Shown: positions 27,964 to 37,826, counted from the first letter of the stretch. The stretch is 64,000 nucleotides of DNA from Leptospiraceae bacterium (GCA_022402465.1 JAKRSH010000042.1:45473-109472); one strand, 5' to 3'. The notes: generated by a model not told the origin, from the letters alone. A program made the numbers and translations.

Positions 27964-29198
27964 TTGGGATTGGTTTTTTCTAGCTTAGACCATCTCTCTA
28001 GAATTTTAAAACCATAAAAGACAGTAATCAGCAATCCCAATATGAAAATGAATCTTGTAAGCCAAATAGAAATGGGAGGTTCAAAAACACTCCATGCTTT
28101 TTCAGGATTTGCTATTTGTTCTGACAAAGATAAATTCGTGTATTTTTCATAAAGAGTATCATTAAAGCTTGAGGTATCGTAATCTGGAAGTGAAGCATAT
28201 TGGTTACCATAATAAACTTGAAATGATTCTTTGCCATCCCAGTCTTCTGGTAATTTAACTATGCATTCCTCTTTAGGTTGATAAAGTTTAATGCTTGTTA
28301 ATTTTAGGGATTCAGAGTCTTTATTGAAAATTACTAATTTCCATGAGGATGAAACTGTATCATTTAGATAAATTTCTGAATAAGCAAATTGACTATTCTT
28401 AGATCTTTGTAAAGTCCCTGTTGAATGAGAGATATATTCTTTTTCTTCATTCATTTTATAAATAGTATATTCTCTGTTATAGTCCAATTCTTTGAATTCG
28501 AGGCGTATGATCTGAAAAGGCTTAGCAGTTTCATTATCAAAATAATACTGCGAAGCTTTTATGTCACCATTCTCTAAAGCTTCTGGAACAGTTTCATTGT
28601 ATTCAATATGTGAAATCATATCTTTGGGTCCATATTGTACGCTTGCGAAGGTTATCTTATCTTTATAATCAGTTTCAATTCTAATGTATTTGTAATAGTC
28701 TGTATCTAATTTTAGATTTAGACTTTCAGAATAGGTGTCATTATTGTACTTGAATATGAAAGCATCCTTAGTTACTTTCCAATCATCGATTTCATTTCCT
28801 AAGTAAACCTTAGCGGATGTTTCAAAAAAATCAACAGCCTTAATATCTATACTTTCCAATCGAGAATTGCCAGGTATTGTCGGAAGCTCTAAGACATAAT
28901 TCATGCTATATTCTGATTGTTTGGAGTATATAATCTTTGGATTTACTCTACCTACTTTACCATTTGCAATTTGCTTAATTCTTCTAATGTAAGGCAACTG
29001 TTTACCTTTATAAGAAACTCTTAAATCATAATCATAAAAAGATCTATAAATATCTTCATCTAAGTCAAATTTCCCAAATTCCTTATTGGTTTTAGTATTG
29101 GATGGCTTCAATTCCTTAACATAGGAATAATTCTGTATCCATCGTGGAGAGGAGAATATGGGAAGTGTAAAAAGTACGAGTACCAATAAATATTTCAT
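27960..29198 (-). CDS. DUF3999-family exported membrane protein
   Basis: 412 residues. Seen: a signal peptide (MKYLLVLVLFTLPIFSSPRW), a long beta-rich extracytoplasmic region with repeated lectin-like strands, and one C-terminal membrane helix (about 380-402) ending in a short basic tail. Length, topology and the position directly after a DUF2339 gene are the known DUF3999/DUF2339 arrangement. The function of the pair is unknown; an envelope or polysaccharide role is a guess. Its ATG starts immediately after the DUF2339 stop. Confidence 0.82.
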   Translation of the reverse strand: MKYLLVLVLFTLPIFSSPRWIQNYSYVKELKPSNTKTNKEFGKFDLDEDIYRSFYDYDLRVSYKGKQLPYIRRIKQIANGKVGRVNPKIIYSKQSEYSMNYVLELPTIPGNSRLESIDIKAVDFFETSAKVYLGNEIDDWKVTKDAFIFKYNNDTYSESLNLKLDTDYYKYIRIETDYKDKITFASVQYGPKDMISHIEYNETVPEALENGDIKASQYYFDNETAKPFQIIRLEFKELDYNREYTIYKMNEEKEYISHSTGTLQRSKNSQFAYSEIYLNDTVSSSWKLVIFNKDSESLKLTSIKLYQPKEECIVKLPEDWDGKESFQVYYGNQYASLPDYDTSSFNDTLYEKYTNLSLSEQIANPEKAWSVFEPPISIWLTRFIFILGLLITVFYGFKILERWSKLEKTNPN

Positions 29199-30956
29199 TT
29201 AATTATTTCCTAAAACCTTTTCTTTAAATTTTTCATAGAACAATCCAAGGACGACAAGTAGTAATCCTATGGAAAAACCAGCAATGATCTTTGTTAGTAA
29301 GCTCAATGCCCAAACATCAAAAATAATAAACTTTAGAAGAATTATTAATGCAAAAACAACTCCTATCCTTCTTAGTATAGCAGAAGATCTCAAGAAACCT
29401 AAAATTAGAAAGGCAGCAGAATAAATTACAAAAACTGCTGAGTAAGCTAAGCTTCTCCAATATACTTCATTGATGGAATATCGAATCTCCCATAGAAAAC
29501 CAAGAGCTGAAATTGCTATTGCGGCTATTCCAAAAATTAAAATTGTATTTCTATCTGAATTTCGCTTTTTAAATTGAAAGAAGAAATAGGACAAACTAAT
29601 TGTAGTTAAAATATAAATAAGGAAACGACTATTGAGTATCAATTTCGAAGTCTCATCTTCTAAGCCATTGAAAAAGATAACTCTAAGTAGGGTTAAAATC
29701 CATAAAACAGAAGCTATAATTTTTATGTGAGTATTCTTCTCTGAACTTATTTTAATAAAGCCTAAAGTATAGATTGATCCAAGGCTAAGCAGTGCAAGGC
29801 TTAACCAAGATCTTTCCATTTCTTTTAGTAGACTGAACATTACCAAGGCTGAGGCAACATAAATTAAAATTGGACTATTCCAATCGATTCCTTGCTTCTT
29901 CTGAAATTTATCCAAGGTAAAGACAGCAACAAATCCCATAAACAAGATACCATGAGGTGAGAAACTCGGATAAAAATTATTTAAAATCATGGAAGCATAG
30001 ATAGCAGCAAGAAATAAGGAACCCACTACCAAAATTTTGCTTTGTATCGTATCTTTGGAAAGATTAACTTCTAAAAATAATTCTCTAAATAGGAATAAGA
30101 AACAAATAAAATTTGTATATAGGAAGGGCGCCCAAAATGAGCTCTTAGTTAAACTTTCGCTCATCCAAACTCCCAAGACAATCCAGTTGCTTAAGAATAC
30201 AAGCAGGGGGGCCCAAAGCCACTTTTGATTCCGGCTAGCATAAAGAAAGAGTAGGTTGCAAAGTGTTAAATAAATAAAAAGAAATTGGTATGAATTTTCT
30301 CCAGTAGATACCATCACAGGTGAGAGTACTGCTCCAATATAACCAAAGAAATAAATTACTTCGCTTCTTGCAATTTTAGCAAGAAAGACTAAAAGTATAT
30401 TAATCATTGTTAAATAGAAGAAAGTCTCCGTTATATGAAAGAAATGATAGAAACGATATGCAGTAAAAATTGTAATATAGAGAATTGTTCCACCACTACC
30501 TATGAGAGCTGGTGTTAAGATTCGATAATTTTGTTTGGAATAATAGAAGCCTCCATAAAAGAAAAGAAATCCAGCAAACAAACCAAAGAAAATTTTTCCT
30601 GAATCTCCAATCCATTCATATCGAAAGGCAAGATCCATGAACCAGCCAAATGCAAGTAGCATAGCTAAGATTCCAATTTTTGCAATCCAATTTCCTCCAA
30701 GAAGAAATTCCCATTGGTCCCAAGCGAAACTTGGTACTTTCTCAGTTTGTTCCTGAATAGGGACCAAGCGTTCTTGGATGAGATCATCAGCAGAGATTTT
30801 TTTCTTTGTAGTTGTTTCAAGAGCTGAAGCTTGAGAATTACTTTTTGAAGAAAAGGCTGAGACTTCTAGGCCTTCTAAGGATTTTTTGATTGAGGAAAGC
30901 TCTATCTCTAAGGATAGAATTCTCTTTTTTAATTGCGAAATGTCTTCCGAATTCAT
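29199..30956 (-). CDS. DUF2339-family polytopic membrane protein
   Basis: 585 residues. Seen: an N-terminal cytoplasmic coiled coil (first 35 residues, SEDISQLKKRILSLEIELSS), a Ser/Thr linker, then the DUF2339 signature WEFLLGGNWIAKIGILAMLL and about fifteen hydrophobic helices to the C-terminus. Function unknown in the family; it is normally paired with DUF3999, as here. Divergent from the Cys-rich gene at 31193 with a 236-bp intergenic region in which I see no further gene. Confidence 0.88.
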   Translation of the reverse strand: MNSEDISQLKKRILSLEIELSSIKKSLEGLEVSAFSSKSNSQASALETTTKKKISADDLIQERLVPIQEQTEKVPSFAWDQWEFLLGGNWIAKIGILAMLLAFGWFMDLAFRYEWIGDSGKIFFGLFAGFLFFYGGFYYSKQNYRILTPALIGSGGTILYITIFTAYRFYHFFHITETFFYLTMINILLVFLAKIARSEVIYFFGYIGAVLSPVMVSTGENSYQFLFIYLTLCNLLFLYASRNQKWLWAPLLVFLSNWIVLGVWMSESLTKSSFWAPFLYTNFICFLFLFRELFLEVNLSKDTIQSKILVVGSLFLAAIYASMILNNFYPSFSPHGILFMGFVAVFTLDKFQKKQGIDWNSPILIYVASALVMFSLLKEMERSWLSLALLSLGSIYTLGFIKISSEKNTHIKIIASVLWILTLLRVIFFNGLEDETSKLILNSRFLIYILTTISLSYFFFQFKKRNSDRNTILIFGIAAIAISALGFLWEIRYSINEVYWRSLAYSAVFVIYSAAFLILGFLRSSAILRRIGVVFALIILLKFIIFDVWALSLLTKIIAGFSIGLLLVVLGLFYEKFKEKVLGNN

Positions 30957-31192
30957 TCAGCTATCATAAACAAAGGTACATTTTTCAGGCAAGAATATTT
31001 CTATATGGAAATTAGGAAGAATTAGATGTTTTTTTGGATTTAAAAATTTATTATATCTTAATTCACCATACTTACTCTTAAGCTTGTTCAATTTGTTCGC
31101 AAATAATAAAGGTCAGATTAAATTCAAAAGAAATAAAATATTTCTTTCCGAAACTTAAGAACAGTTGGAATATTACAGATGGGGGATCACTT

Positions 31193-31657
31193 ATGATTTT
31201 AAGAACAATTTTAGTTTTAGGAATATTGTTTTCTTCTGGATCTGTATTCAGCTTCGAAGACAGAAAGGAATGTGCAGGAGACATTAAGACTCTTTGTGAA
31301 GGTAAGAAAAGTAAAGAACGCAAAGAATGCTTATTGGAAAATAAGGCTCAAACCTCGCAAGGATGCCAAGCAGCAATTGAGAAGGCAGTTGAGAAGAGAA
31401 ATAAAAAGTATCCATGTGCGGCTGATAGAGATAAGTTCTGTAAGGATGTAAAGAAGGGTGAAGGTCGCATATACAATTGTTTGGTTGAGAATACGGCTCA
31501 ACTTAGTCCAGAGTGCTCAGCGAAATTGACAGCTAAGGCAGAGAAAAAAGACGCTAAACAAAAAGAGCGAGAAGAGAAAAAAGAAAAGAAGAAAGAAGAA
31601 AAGGCTGAAAAGAAAAAAGAGAAACCTCCTATCAGTGATTCAGAATTAACAGACTAA
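31193..31657 (+). CDS. Secreted Cys-rich repeat protein with charged tail
   Basis: 154 residues. Seen: a signal peptide (MILRTILVLGILFSSGSVFS), then two Cys-rich repeats (CAGDIKTLCEGKKSKERKEC and CAADRDKFCKDVKKGEGRIYNC, given in part), each C-x6-7-FC/LC-x-C with NKAQ/NTAQ, matching the GLG1/Cys-rich-FGFR repeat also found in bacterial exported proteins. The last 40 residues are almost only Lys and Glu. Disulphide bonding in the periplasm is inferred. A GGGGGA site precedes the ATG. Followed by a hairpin at 31669. Confidence 0.82.
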   Translation: MILRTILVLGILFSSGSVFSFEDRKECAGDIKTLCEGKKSKERKECLLENKAQTSQGCQAAIEKAVEKRNKKYPCAADRDKFCKDVKKGEGRIYNCLVENTAQLSPECSAKLTAKAEKKDAKQKEREEKKEKKKEEKAEKKKEKPPISDSELTD

Positions 31658-31668
31658 ATTTTTCCATT

Positions 31669-31687
31669 CTGGTGGGTAATCCACCAG
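31669..31687 (+). terminator. Hairpin after the Cys-rich gene
   Basis: Perfect 7-bp stem CTGGTGG / CCACCAG with a GTAAT loop, 11 bp after the stop at 31657. The following bases are T-rich (ATCTTTCCTT) but lack a clean T-run, so a weak or partial terminator. Confidence 0.6.
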
Positions 31688-31800
31688 ATCTTTCCTTATC
31701 CTAGGTTCTCTATCCAAATCAAGATTCCAATAAGATTTCTGTTTTTAAAAAAAATACATCCATAATGAATAATTTAATGTCAAACTATTAGAGGTAAAAA

Positions 31801-32544
31801 ATGAACCCAACAAAATTGAAACAAAGCAATTACCATAAAGCTGAGACCAGGGGCTTTTTTGATTTTGGATGGCTAAAGACCCACCATACTTTTAGCTTTG
31901 GTTCCTACTACGATCCTGAGAGAGTCCATTTCGGAGCTTTACGAGTTTTAAATGATGATAGAATTGAAGCTGGAATGGGTTTCGGAACTCATCCACATGA
32001 TAATATGGAAATCATTACAATCCCTTGGCTAGGTACTCTCGCTCACAAAGATAGCATGGGCAATGTTGAAGAGATTAAAAAGGGTGAAGTTCAAATCATG
32101 TCCGCTGGAACGGGAATCACTCATTCAGAGTTCAATGCATCCAAAACAGAGCCTGCTGGAATTTTTCAAATCTGGGTACTTCCTAAGAAGAGAGGAATTG
32201 CTCCCAGATATGGACAAAAAGTTTTTCCTGCTTCAGAACGAGAGAACCAATTTCAATTAGTGGTTTCGCCAAATGGGGATGATGCGGCAGACAAGGGACC
32301 AGTTTGGATCAACCAAGATGCATTTTTTTCTTTAGGAAACTTTAGTAAAGATTCTAAGATTGAATATAGAAAATACATTCCAACGAATTTAGTTTATACA
32401 TTTGTCATTAAAGGATCCATCTTGTCAGAAGAGTTGCAACTGAATGCAAGAGATGGTTATGGTTCCGAATCTTTTAATCAGAACTGGATAGCAAAAGAAG
32501 ATTCAGAATTGTTGATTATTGAAGTTCCTTCGATAGGTTCATAA
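31801..32544 (+). CDS. Pirin-family protein (YhaK-like)
   Basis: 247 residues, bicupin fold. Seen: FDFGWLKTHHTFSFGSYYDP near the N-terminus, FGTHPHDNMEIITIPWLGTL (metal-binding His-x-His) and SAGTGITHSEFN (third His and Glu), followed by the C-terminal RGIAPRYGQ region. Known relatives bind Fe, Ni or Zn and some show quercetin 2,3-dioxygenase activity or respond to oxidative stress; the substrate here is not known. An AGAGG ribosome site precedes the ATG. Stop codons overlap those of the TetR gene by 29 bp, tail to tail. Confidence 0.92.
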   Translation: MNPTKLKQSNYHKAETRGFFDFGWLKTHHTFSFGSYYDPERVHFGALRVLNDDRIEAGMGFGTHPHDNMEIITIPWLGTLAHKDSMGNVEEIKKGEVQIMSAGTGITHSEFNASKTEPAGIFQIWVLPKKRGIAPRYGQKVFPASERENQFQLVVSPNGDDAADKGPVWINQDAFFSLGNFSKDSKIEYRKYIPTNLVYTFVIKGSILSEELQLNARDGYGSESFNQNWIAKEDSELLIIEVPSIGS

Positions 32545-33217
32545 ATAATTTTGGATCTAAGCCCCAGGCCTTTGCTAAGAGAGTATCTATTCCTTGGTGA
32601 AGGTCTTTCTCATATCCGAAGCCTCTACACATACCTTCTATCATATTGATATTCTGCATGGATACCATTCCATGAATCAAGGTATGTGTGAAAATAGAAG
32701 CAAGAAATATATCTTCAACATCGATCAAACCAGAGGCTTTCATAGCAGCCATTTGGTTGAGTAAAGTAGAGAACGCTTTTCTGCCAACTTCCATAAGTTC
32801 TGGATATTCTTCTTTGTCTGGTAATCTTGTATTAAAGATGATATTGTACAATTCAGGGTACCTAGTAGCGAACAAAATGTAATTTTCTTTAAGTTTGTGG
32901 AAGCGCAGAATGATAGCTTCCTTAGTGCTTGGGAGTGGAAGATCTTTTTCTAGGAATTCGTTGAAGATCCTGAAGCCCATAATACCTAATTCTGAAAGAA
33001 CATCATCCTTTGTCGCAAAATGTCTATAAGGTGTTGCATGTGAAATCTTAAGGTTTCTCGCAACTTCGCGCATATTTAAGGAATTGGCTCCTTTTTCAGT
33101 GATGATTTTTAGGCATTCTTTGAGGATTCTTTCTTTGATTTTAAGTTCTTTTTCCCCTTTACCATATTTGATAGATGGCTTTTCCTTTTTTTTCTTTTTT
33201 GCTACTATTTTTGCCAT
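32516..33217 (-). CDS. TetR-family repressor, likely regulator of the RND pump
   Basis: 233 residues. Seen: a Lys-rich N-terminal tail, a TetR helix-turn-helix (KIITEKGANSLNMREVARNL and ISHATPYRHFATKDDVLSEL, about residues 33-75), and an all-helical ligand domain of the WHG type (ILYNSGY region and C-terminal FTHTLIHGMVSM). The gene is divergent from the RND-OMF fusion gene with 142 bp between them, the usual arrangement for local repression. Three related 11-bp elements lie in that gap (see separate entry). Confidence 0.9.
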   Translation of the reverse strand: MAKIVAKKKKKEKPSIKYGKGEKELKIKERILKECLKIITEKGANSLNMREVARNLKISHATPYRHFATKDDVLSELGIMGFRIFNEFLEKDLPLPSTKEAIILRFHKLKENYILFATRYPELYNIIFNTRLPDKEEYPELMEVGRKAFSTLLNQMAAMKASGLIDVEDIFLASIFTHTLIHGMVSMQNINMIEGMCRGFGYEKDLHQGIDTLLAKAWGLDPKLFMNLSKELQ

Positions 33218-33246
33218 TATACCTAGTATTGTTCCAATTCCAATTC

Positions 33247-33356
33247 TGTAAACATTTCATTATTGAGCATATTATTATTTATAAAAATGTCTACAATAAT
33301 ATTTACGATGATATAAAAAATGTTGACAATGACAACATAATTGAGTCCATTGTCAA
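33247..33356. promoter_or_regulatory. Candidate TetR operators between regulator and RND pump
   Basis: Three copies of an 11-bp element: TGTAAACATTT at 33247, and inverted copies AAATGTCTACA at 33285 and AAATGTTGACA at 33318. In addition TTGACAATG at 33323 and CATTGTCAA at 33348 form a perfect 9-bp inverted repeat that ends 3 bp before the pump ATG. That these are operators of the adjacent TetR protein is inference from position and symmetry. Confidence 0.55.
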
Positions 33357-33359
33357 ATT

Positions 33360-36300
33360 ATGAATATTTCAGATTGGATACTATCAAAGACGAGATTTTT
33401 TTGGATGCTGGGAGTTGCTGGAACTTTAATAGGATTGATTTCATGGTTCACTGTGCCCAAGGAAGAAGACCCTAGACTAAAACCTAGGTTTGGATACATT
33501 AAATTAATTTATCCAGGCGCATCTGTTCCTCAAATCCAAAAGTATGTTGTGGAAGAGACTGAGAAGGAACTTGCATCCGTTGATGCTATAGAAAAATTAT
33601 CCACTACAATTCGATCTGGCTTTGCTGGAATTCGAGTAGAGTTCAAGGCTGGTATCAAAGATGATTCACTTATATCGAGATCCTGGGATGAGGTACAAGA
33701 AGCCTTAGATAAGGCATACAAGGTCTTCCCCGAAGGAGCAATGGAGCCTGATCTAGATAGGAAGCTTGACCAAGAGGCTATGCTGATCTCTGTTGATGCT
33801 TCCAGTCCTGATAGCCAAGATTGGTTATTAGATCTAGAGAATCTGCTTCTAAAGAATCCCAAGGTTTCCCGAATCAGGCGAATCGGATCCGAAGGAAGAC
33901 AAGTATCTATTCAAATCAATGAACAAAAACTGGCGAATTCTGGTTTAACTGTTAATCAATTTCTCGGACAGATTCTTCTTGCCAATACTCAAATAGCATC
34001 AGGTTACATAGAAACCGAAGACAAGCGAATTAATATCCAAGCGTCTAATGCTTTTGAGAAAGTAGAAGAACTTAAGAATTTTAGAATTGCAACTACCAAT
34101 GGTTATACGCTTCCTTTATCATCTTTAGCAAAAGTTGAAATAGAGTTGAATTCTCCTGAAAATGAAGAGATGAGATGGAATGGCAAAAAAGTTTTTGGTC
34201 TTGGATTGATATCAAAGAAAGGAATTGATCTTAGAAAATTTGGAGAATCAATCGAAGCATCTATAGAAAAATATAGAAATGAATCTTTAGAGGATGGAAT
34301 AGATAAACAAATTACTATTATTAACTCTCAACCAAGTTATGTAAAGAATAGATTATCGGATCTATCTATTTCTCTGCTTTCATCTATAGGCTTACTTTCT
34401 ATCTTTATGATATTCTTTATGGGTATGAGAGTTGGTTTAGCAGTTTCAGTAATGCTTCCAGTAATCTCTTTAATTGCTTTTGCAATCTACGCTATCACAG
34501 GTGGGATTCTCCACCAAATTGCAATAGCTGCCTTTGTTTTATCCTTTGGTATATTAATAGATAATATTGTTGTAATAGTCGAAAGTATTCAAGAAAAAAT
34601 AGATGCAGGACTTCTTGCCAAGCAAGCAGGGATAGAAACAATTCGTGAATTTAGCATACCATTGCTTTCATCAACAATAACTACAATAGCATCCTTTCTG
34701 CCTATGGCACTAGCAAATGATACATCTGCTGAATTTACAGAAGCAATTCCAAAAATTGTTATTATTTCACTTATCGTAAGTTACCTCGCATCAATTTTTT
34801 TAAGTCCTTCCTTATCTATGAAGTTTTTGAAAGCTAAAAAGATAAATTTGAATTCAAGTTCTGTTTCTGAAAAACTGGGAAGTTCCATTGTTAATTTTAT
34901 TATCAACAAACCTAAGACACTTTATCTAAGTTTGACGATATTTGTTGTTCTCGTATTTGCAAGTTTCCCATTTCTGAAATTTAAATTTTTCCCATCTGCT
35001 GATAGAAACCAAGCAATCATGGAAGTTTCCTTCCCAGAAGGTACATCTTATTTCAAAACCAAAAGAACTATAGAAGATTTAGAATCAAAATTCTTAGGTC
35101 TTGAAGGTTTGAAAGGATTAGCTTCTTTTATTGGAAGAAGTACTGCTTACTTCTATTATAATCTTCCTCAAAAACCAAACGCTCCTCATATGGCGCAAAT
35201 GCTTTTAATCTCAGATAAGGACACATTCCCTCTAAGTCTTGAAAAAGAGATTAAGGAAATTTCTGAAAAAACTGGAGCAAGAATACGTATCAAGAGTTTA
35301 GAACAAGGGCCACCTATGGAAGCTTCTATAATTTTGAGAGTATATCATAAAGACCATGAACTATGGAAAGAAAAGCTAAAAGAATTTTCATCTGAGATGA
35401 GTACAATGGAAGGAATCGATTTAGCATGGACAGAATCTATAGGAGAACAGGATAAGATACTTTTTGAAACCAATGATACTGAGTTAGGTGAATTAGGTGG
35501 AACTCGAAAGGATGTTTCTTTTTCTCTACTGAAATCAACATATGGTATACCTGCTGGTTTTTTTAAAACTGGCAAAGAAAGTATCCCTATAAAAATTACC
35601 TCTGAGAGTAAAGAAAAAACAAGTATACAAAATCTGGAAAAGTCAGTAGTAATTCAAACTTCGGAAAGAGCTATTCCAGCAAATCAAGTAACAAAGCAAA
35701 AGATCGAATCAAATGAGGCAATACATACTCTCTACAATCGTAAATCCTATGTATCTATGATGGTAGATTTGACTAAGGGTACAAATCCAAGTAAGTATGT
35801 TAGTTATTTGAATGATAAATTGGTCGAAAATGGTTTGAAGCCAAGTGAAGATTTCGAATTTGATGGAGAACAAGGAAATAGCCAAGAATCAAACTCGGCT
35901 TTAATGCAGACTTTACCAATAGGAATGACCATCCTTCTCGCTACTTTGATCTTGCAATTCAATAGTTATAGGCTGGTATTGATTATTCTTACAACTGTTC
36001 CTACAGCATTTTTGGGAATGATTCCTGGCTTGGTGATTTCTCGCCAACCATTTGGCTTCCTACCTCTACTCGCCTTATTTGCATTAATTGGAATAGCTGT
36101 AAACAATGGTATCATTCTAATTGATAAATTTACATCGTCTATAGCTGAAGGAAAAACTCCCGAAGAAGCAATTGAAGTTGGTGTTAGCTCAAGGCTTAGA
36201 CCAATTCTCCTAACTTCAGGTTCAACCATTCTTGGTATGATACCACTTGGTTTTTCTTCTTCAACACTATGGCCTCCTTTTGCTTGGGCTATGGTTTCTG

Positions 36301-37757
36301 GATTATTTGTATCCTCAGTTTCTACACTGTTTATAATTCCAAAATTGTTTCTGGTTTTTTACTCAAATGAGGATAAATCTAAAAACAGTAAACCTAAAAC
36401 TAGTAAATTGAAACAAAATACTATCCTAGGAGTTTTTACTATGATATTTTTTTTCTCAGCTAACATAAGTTCATTATTTTCTGAAGATCAAACCATTCAA
36501 ACTGAAATAAACTTGAATCAAAACCATATTGGAAACCAAAATAGTTCCAAAATGTCCTTAATGCAAGTGATGGAAGAGGCTAAAAATTCATCACAAGCCA
36601 AAGCCGCCTATCATAAAGCTGCCCAAGCTCGAGAAGGAATTAAAGAAATAAGTAATGCTAGTTATATGCCAAAGATAGGAGTTTTTGGTGAGAGAGTTTC
36701 AAGGGACAAAGATTTATATTTAGAAACTCCAGCAGGGAATAGTAACTTTGGAAATAGGAGTTTCAATCAAACCGGTTTGGAATTGTACCAACCTCTTTGG
36801 AATGCAAAGAATATGAATCATTTGCTTCCCTCAATAGAAATGTTAGCCGAAGCAGCTAGGAAGAAAGCCATCTGGGAAGCCAAAAGTTCTCAGTTCAATG
36901 CAACCTTAGCATACATTGATTGTGCTGGTTTAAAAATTAGAATCAACAGCATTGAAGCAAGGAAAAATAATTTAAAATCATTAGCCAAAGAACTCAAAAG
37001 ACTTGTATCGAATGGCAAGGCAAAAGATATAGACCAACTAAGAGTAGACACTTCCTTGAAGGCTATAGAGAGAGCCGAACAAACTCTGAACAATCAATAC
37101 AATGTCTGTGTTATGAATCTAGGAAGACTTCTAGGACGAGATACTCCCATAGAGCCAATCATAGAATCTGTACCTTTTGTGAAATTACCTATGCAAGAAG
37201 AATCTGAGAATCAGAAAATATTGAGGGAGGACCTTGAAGCATTCCGACTTCAAATAGATGCATTAGCGAAAGAAAAAACTGCAATTGAAGCAGAGATATT
37301 ACCGGAAGTCTATGCGAAAGGAAATCTTATCTATTCTGACCAAGCAAATTTAAATCCTTTTTCTTACTCTCAGTTAACTGTTGGTGCCAAATGGACAGTT
37401 TTCGATGGAGGCATTAGAGGCTCCAAGGTCAGACAAAAAGAAGAAGAAATAAAAGCCATGAACGAACAATACTTAGACGCTACTAGGAATATTGAAATAT
37501 CTAAATTAGATTGGAAAGGAAGGCTCCAAGTTGAAAGTTCCAATTTGGAAAATTTGAACCAAGAATTAGAACTCATCCAAAGAAAGAAAAATGCAGAAAG
37601 ACAAAGAAGCAATTCGGGTAGATCATCCATTTCTACCTTCTATGAAATACAAGATCAATATCTTGAAGCAGAACAGAATCTAAGCTTAATTGAATGGGAA
37701 GTAATTCGAGCTAAGATAGGATATAAATATTCCATCGGTAAATTAGAAATTGATTAA
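33360..37757 (+). CDS. RND efflux pump fused in frame to a TolC-like outer-membrane factor
   Basis: 1465 residues. Residues 1 to about 1000 are a complete RND permease: first helix (about 13-31), FGYIKLIYPGASVPQIQKYV porter region, helices 2-6 with GILIDNIVVIVE (proton-relay Asp in helix 4), a second porter half, and helices 8-12 with NNGIILIDKF and GMIPLG. A Lys/Ser-rich linker follows, then a signal-peptide-like segment (about 1021-1037) and about 425 residues of OMF/TolC type: repeated helical hairpins (ARKKAIWEAKSSQFNATLAY, VDTSLKAIERAEQTL, KGNLIYSDQANLNPFSYSQL). No membrane-fusion protein gene is adjacent. The pump half resembles HAE-type drug pumps. The ATG lacks a ribosome site. Confidence 0.9.
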   Translation: MNISDWILSKTRFFWMLGVAGTLIGLISWFTVPKEEDPRLKPRFGYIKLIYPGASVPQIQKYVVEETEKELASVDAIEKLSTTIRSGFAGIRVEFKAGIKDDSLISRSWDEVQEALDKAYKVFPEGAMEPDLDRKLDQEAMLISVDASSPDSQDWLLDLENLLLKNPKVSRIRRIGSEGRQVSIQINEQKLANSGLTVNQFLGQILLANTQIASGYIETEDKRINIQASNAFEKVEELKNFRIATTNGYTLPLSSLAKVEIELNSPENEEMRWNGKKVFGLGLISKKGIDLRKFGESIEASIEKYRNESLEDGIDKQITIINSQPSYVKNRLSDLSISLLSSIGLLSIFMIFFMGMRVGLAVSVMLPVISLIAFAIYAITGGILHQIAIAAFVLSFGILIDNIVVIVESIQEKIDAGLLAKQAGIETIREFSIPLLSSTITTIASFLPMALANDTSAEFTEAIPKIVIISLIVSYLASIFLSPSLSMKFLKAKKINLNSSSVSEKLGSSIVNFIINKPKTLYLSLTIFVVLVFASFPFLKFKFFPSADRNQAIMEVSFPEGTSYFKTKRTIEDLESKFLGLEGLKGLASFIGRSTAYFYYNLPQKPNAPHMAQMLLISDKDTFPLSLEKEIKEISEKTGARIRIKSLEQGPPMEASIILRVYHKDHELWKEKLKEFSSEMSTMEGIDLAWTESIGEQDKILFETNDTELGELGGTRKDVSFSLLKSTYGIPAGFFKTGKESIPIKITSESKEKTSIQNLEKSVVIQTSERAIPANQVTKQKIESNEAIHTLYNRKSYVSMMVDLTKGTNPSKYVSYLNDKLVENGLKPSEDFEFDGEQGNSQESNSALMQTLPIGMTILLATLILQFNSYRLVLIILTTVPTAFLGMIPGLVISRQPFGFLPLLALFALIGIAVNNGIILIDKFTSSIAEGKTPEEAIEVGVSSRLRPILLTSGSTILGMIPLGFSSSTLWPPFAWAMVSGLFVSSVSTLFIIPKLFLVFYSNEDKSKNSKPKTSKLKQNTILGVFTMIFFFSANISSLFSEDQTIQTEINLNQNHIGNQNSSKMSLMQVMEEAKNSSQAKAAYHKAAQAREGIKEISNASYMPKIGVFGERVSRDKDLYLETPAGNSNFGNRSFNQTGLELYQPLWNAKNMNHLLPSIEMLAEAARKKAIWEAKSSQFNATLAYIDCAGLKIRINSIEARKNNLKSLAKELKRLVSNGKAKDIDQLRVDTSLKAIERAEQTLNNQYNVCVMNLGRLLGRDTPIEPIIESVPFVKLPMQEESENQKILREDLEAFRLQIDALAKEKTAIEAEILPEVYAKGNLIYSDQANLNPFSYSQLTVGAKWTVFDGGIRGSKVRQKEEEIKAMNEQYLDATRNIEISKLDWKGRLQVESSNLENLNQELELIQRKKNAERQRSNSGRSSISTFYEIQDQYLEAEQNLSLIEWEVIRAKIGYKYSIGKLEID

Positions 37758-37797
37758 ACCTTAAGCACATCATCCAATTTAGAATTCGAGAATTTTG

Positions 37798-37826
37798 GCC
37801 AAAGGATTTTCATCTTTGGCTTTTTT
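37798..37826 (+). terminator. Rho-independent terminator after the RND-OMF gene
   Basis: Perfect 7-bp stem GCCAAAG / CTTTGGC with a 9-base loop, followed by six Ts, 41 bp after the stop codon at 37757. It closes the single-gene pump transcript. Confidence 0.8.
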
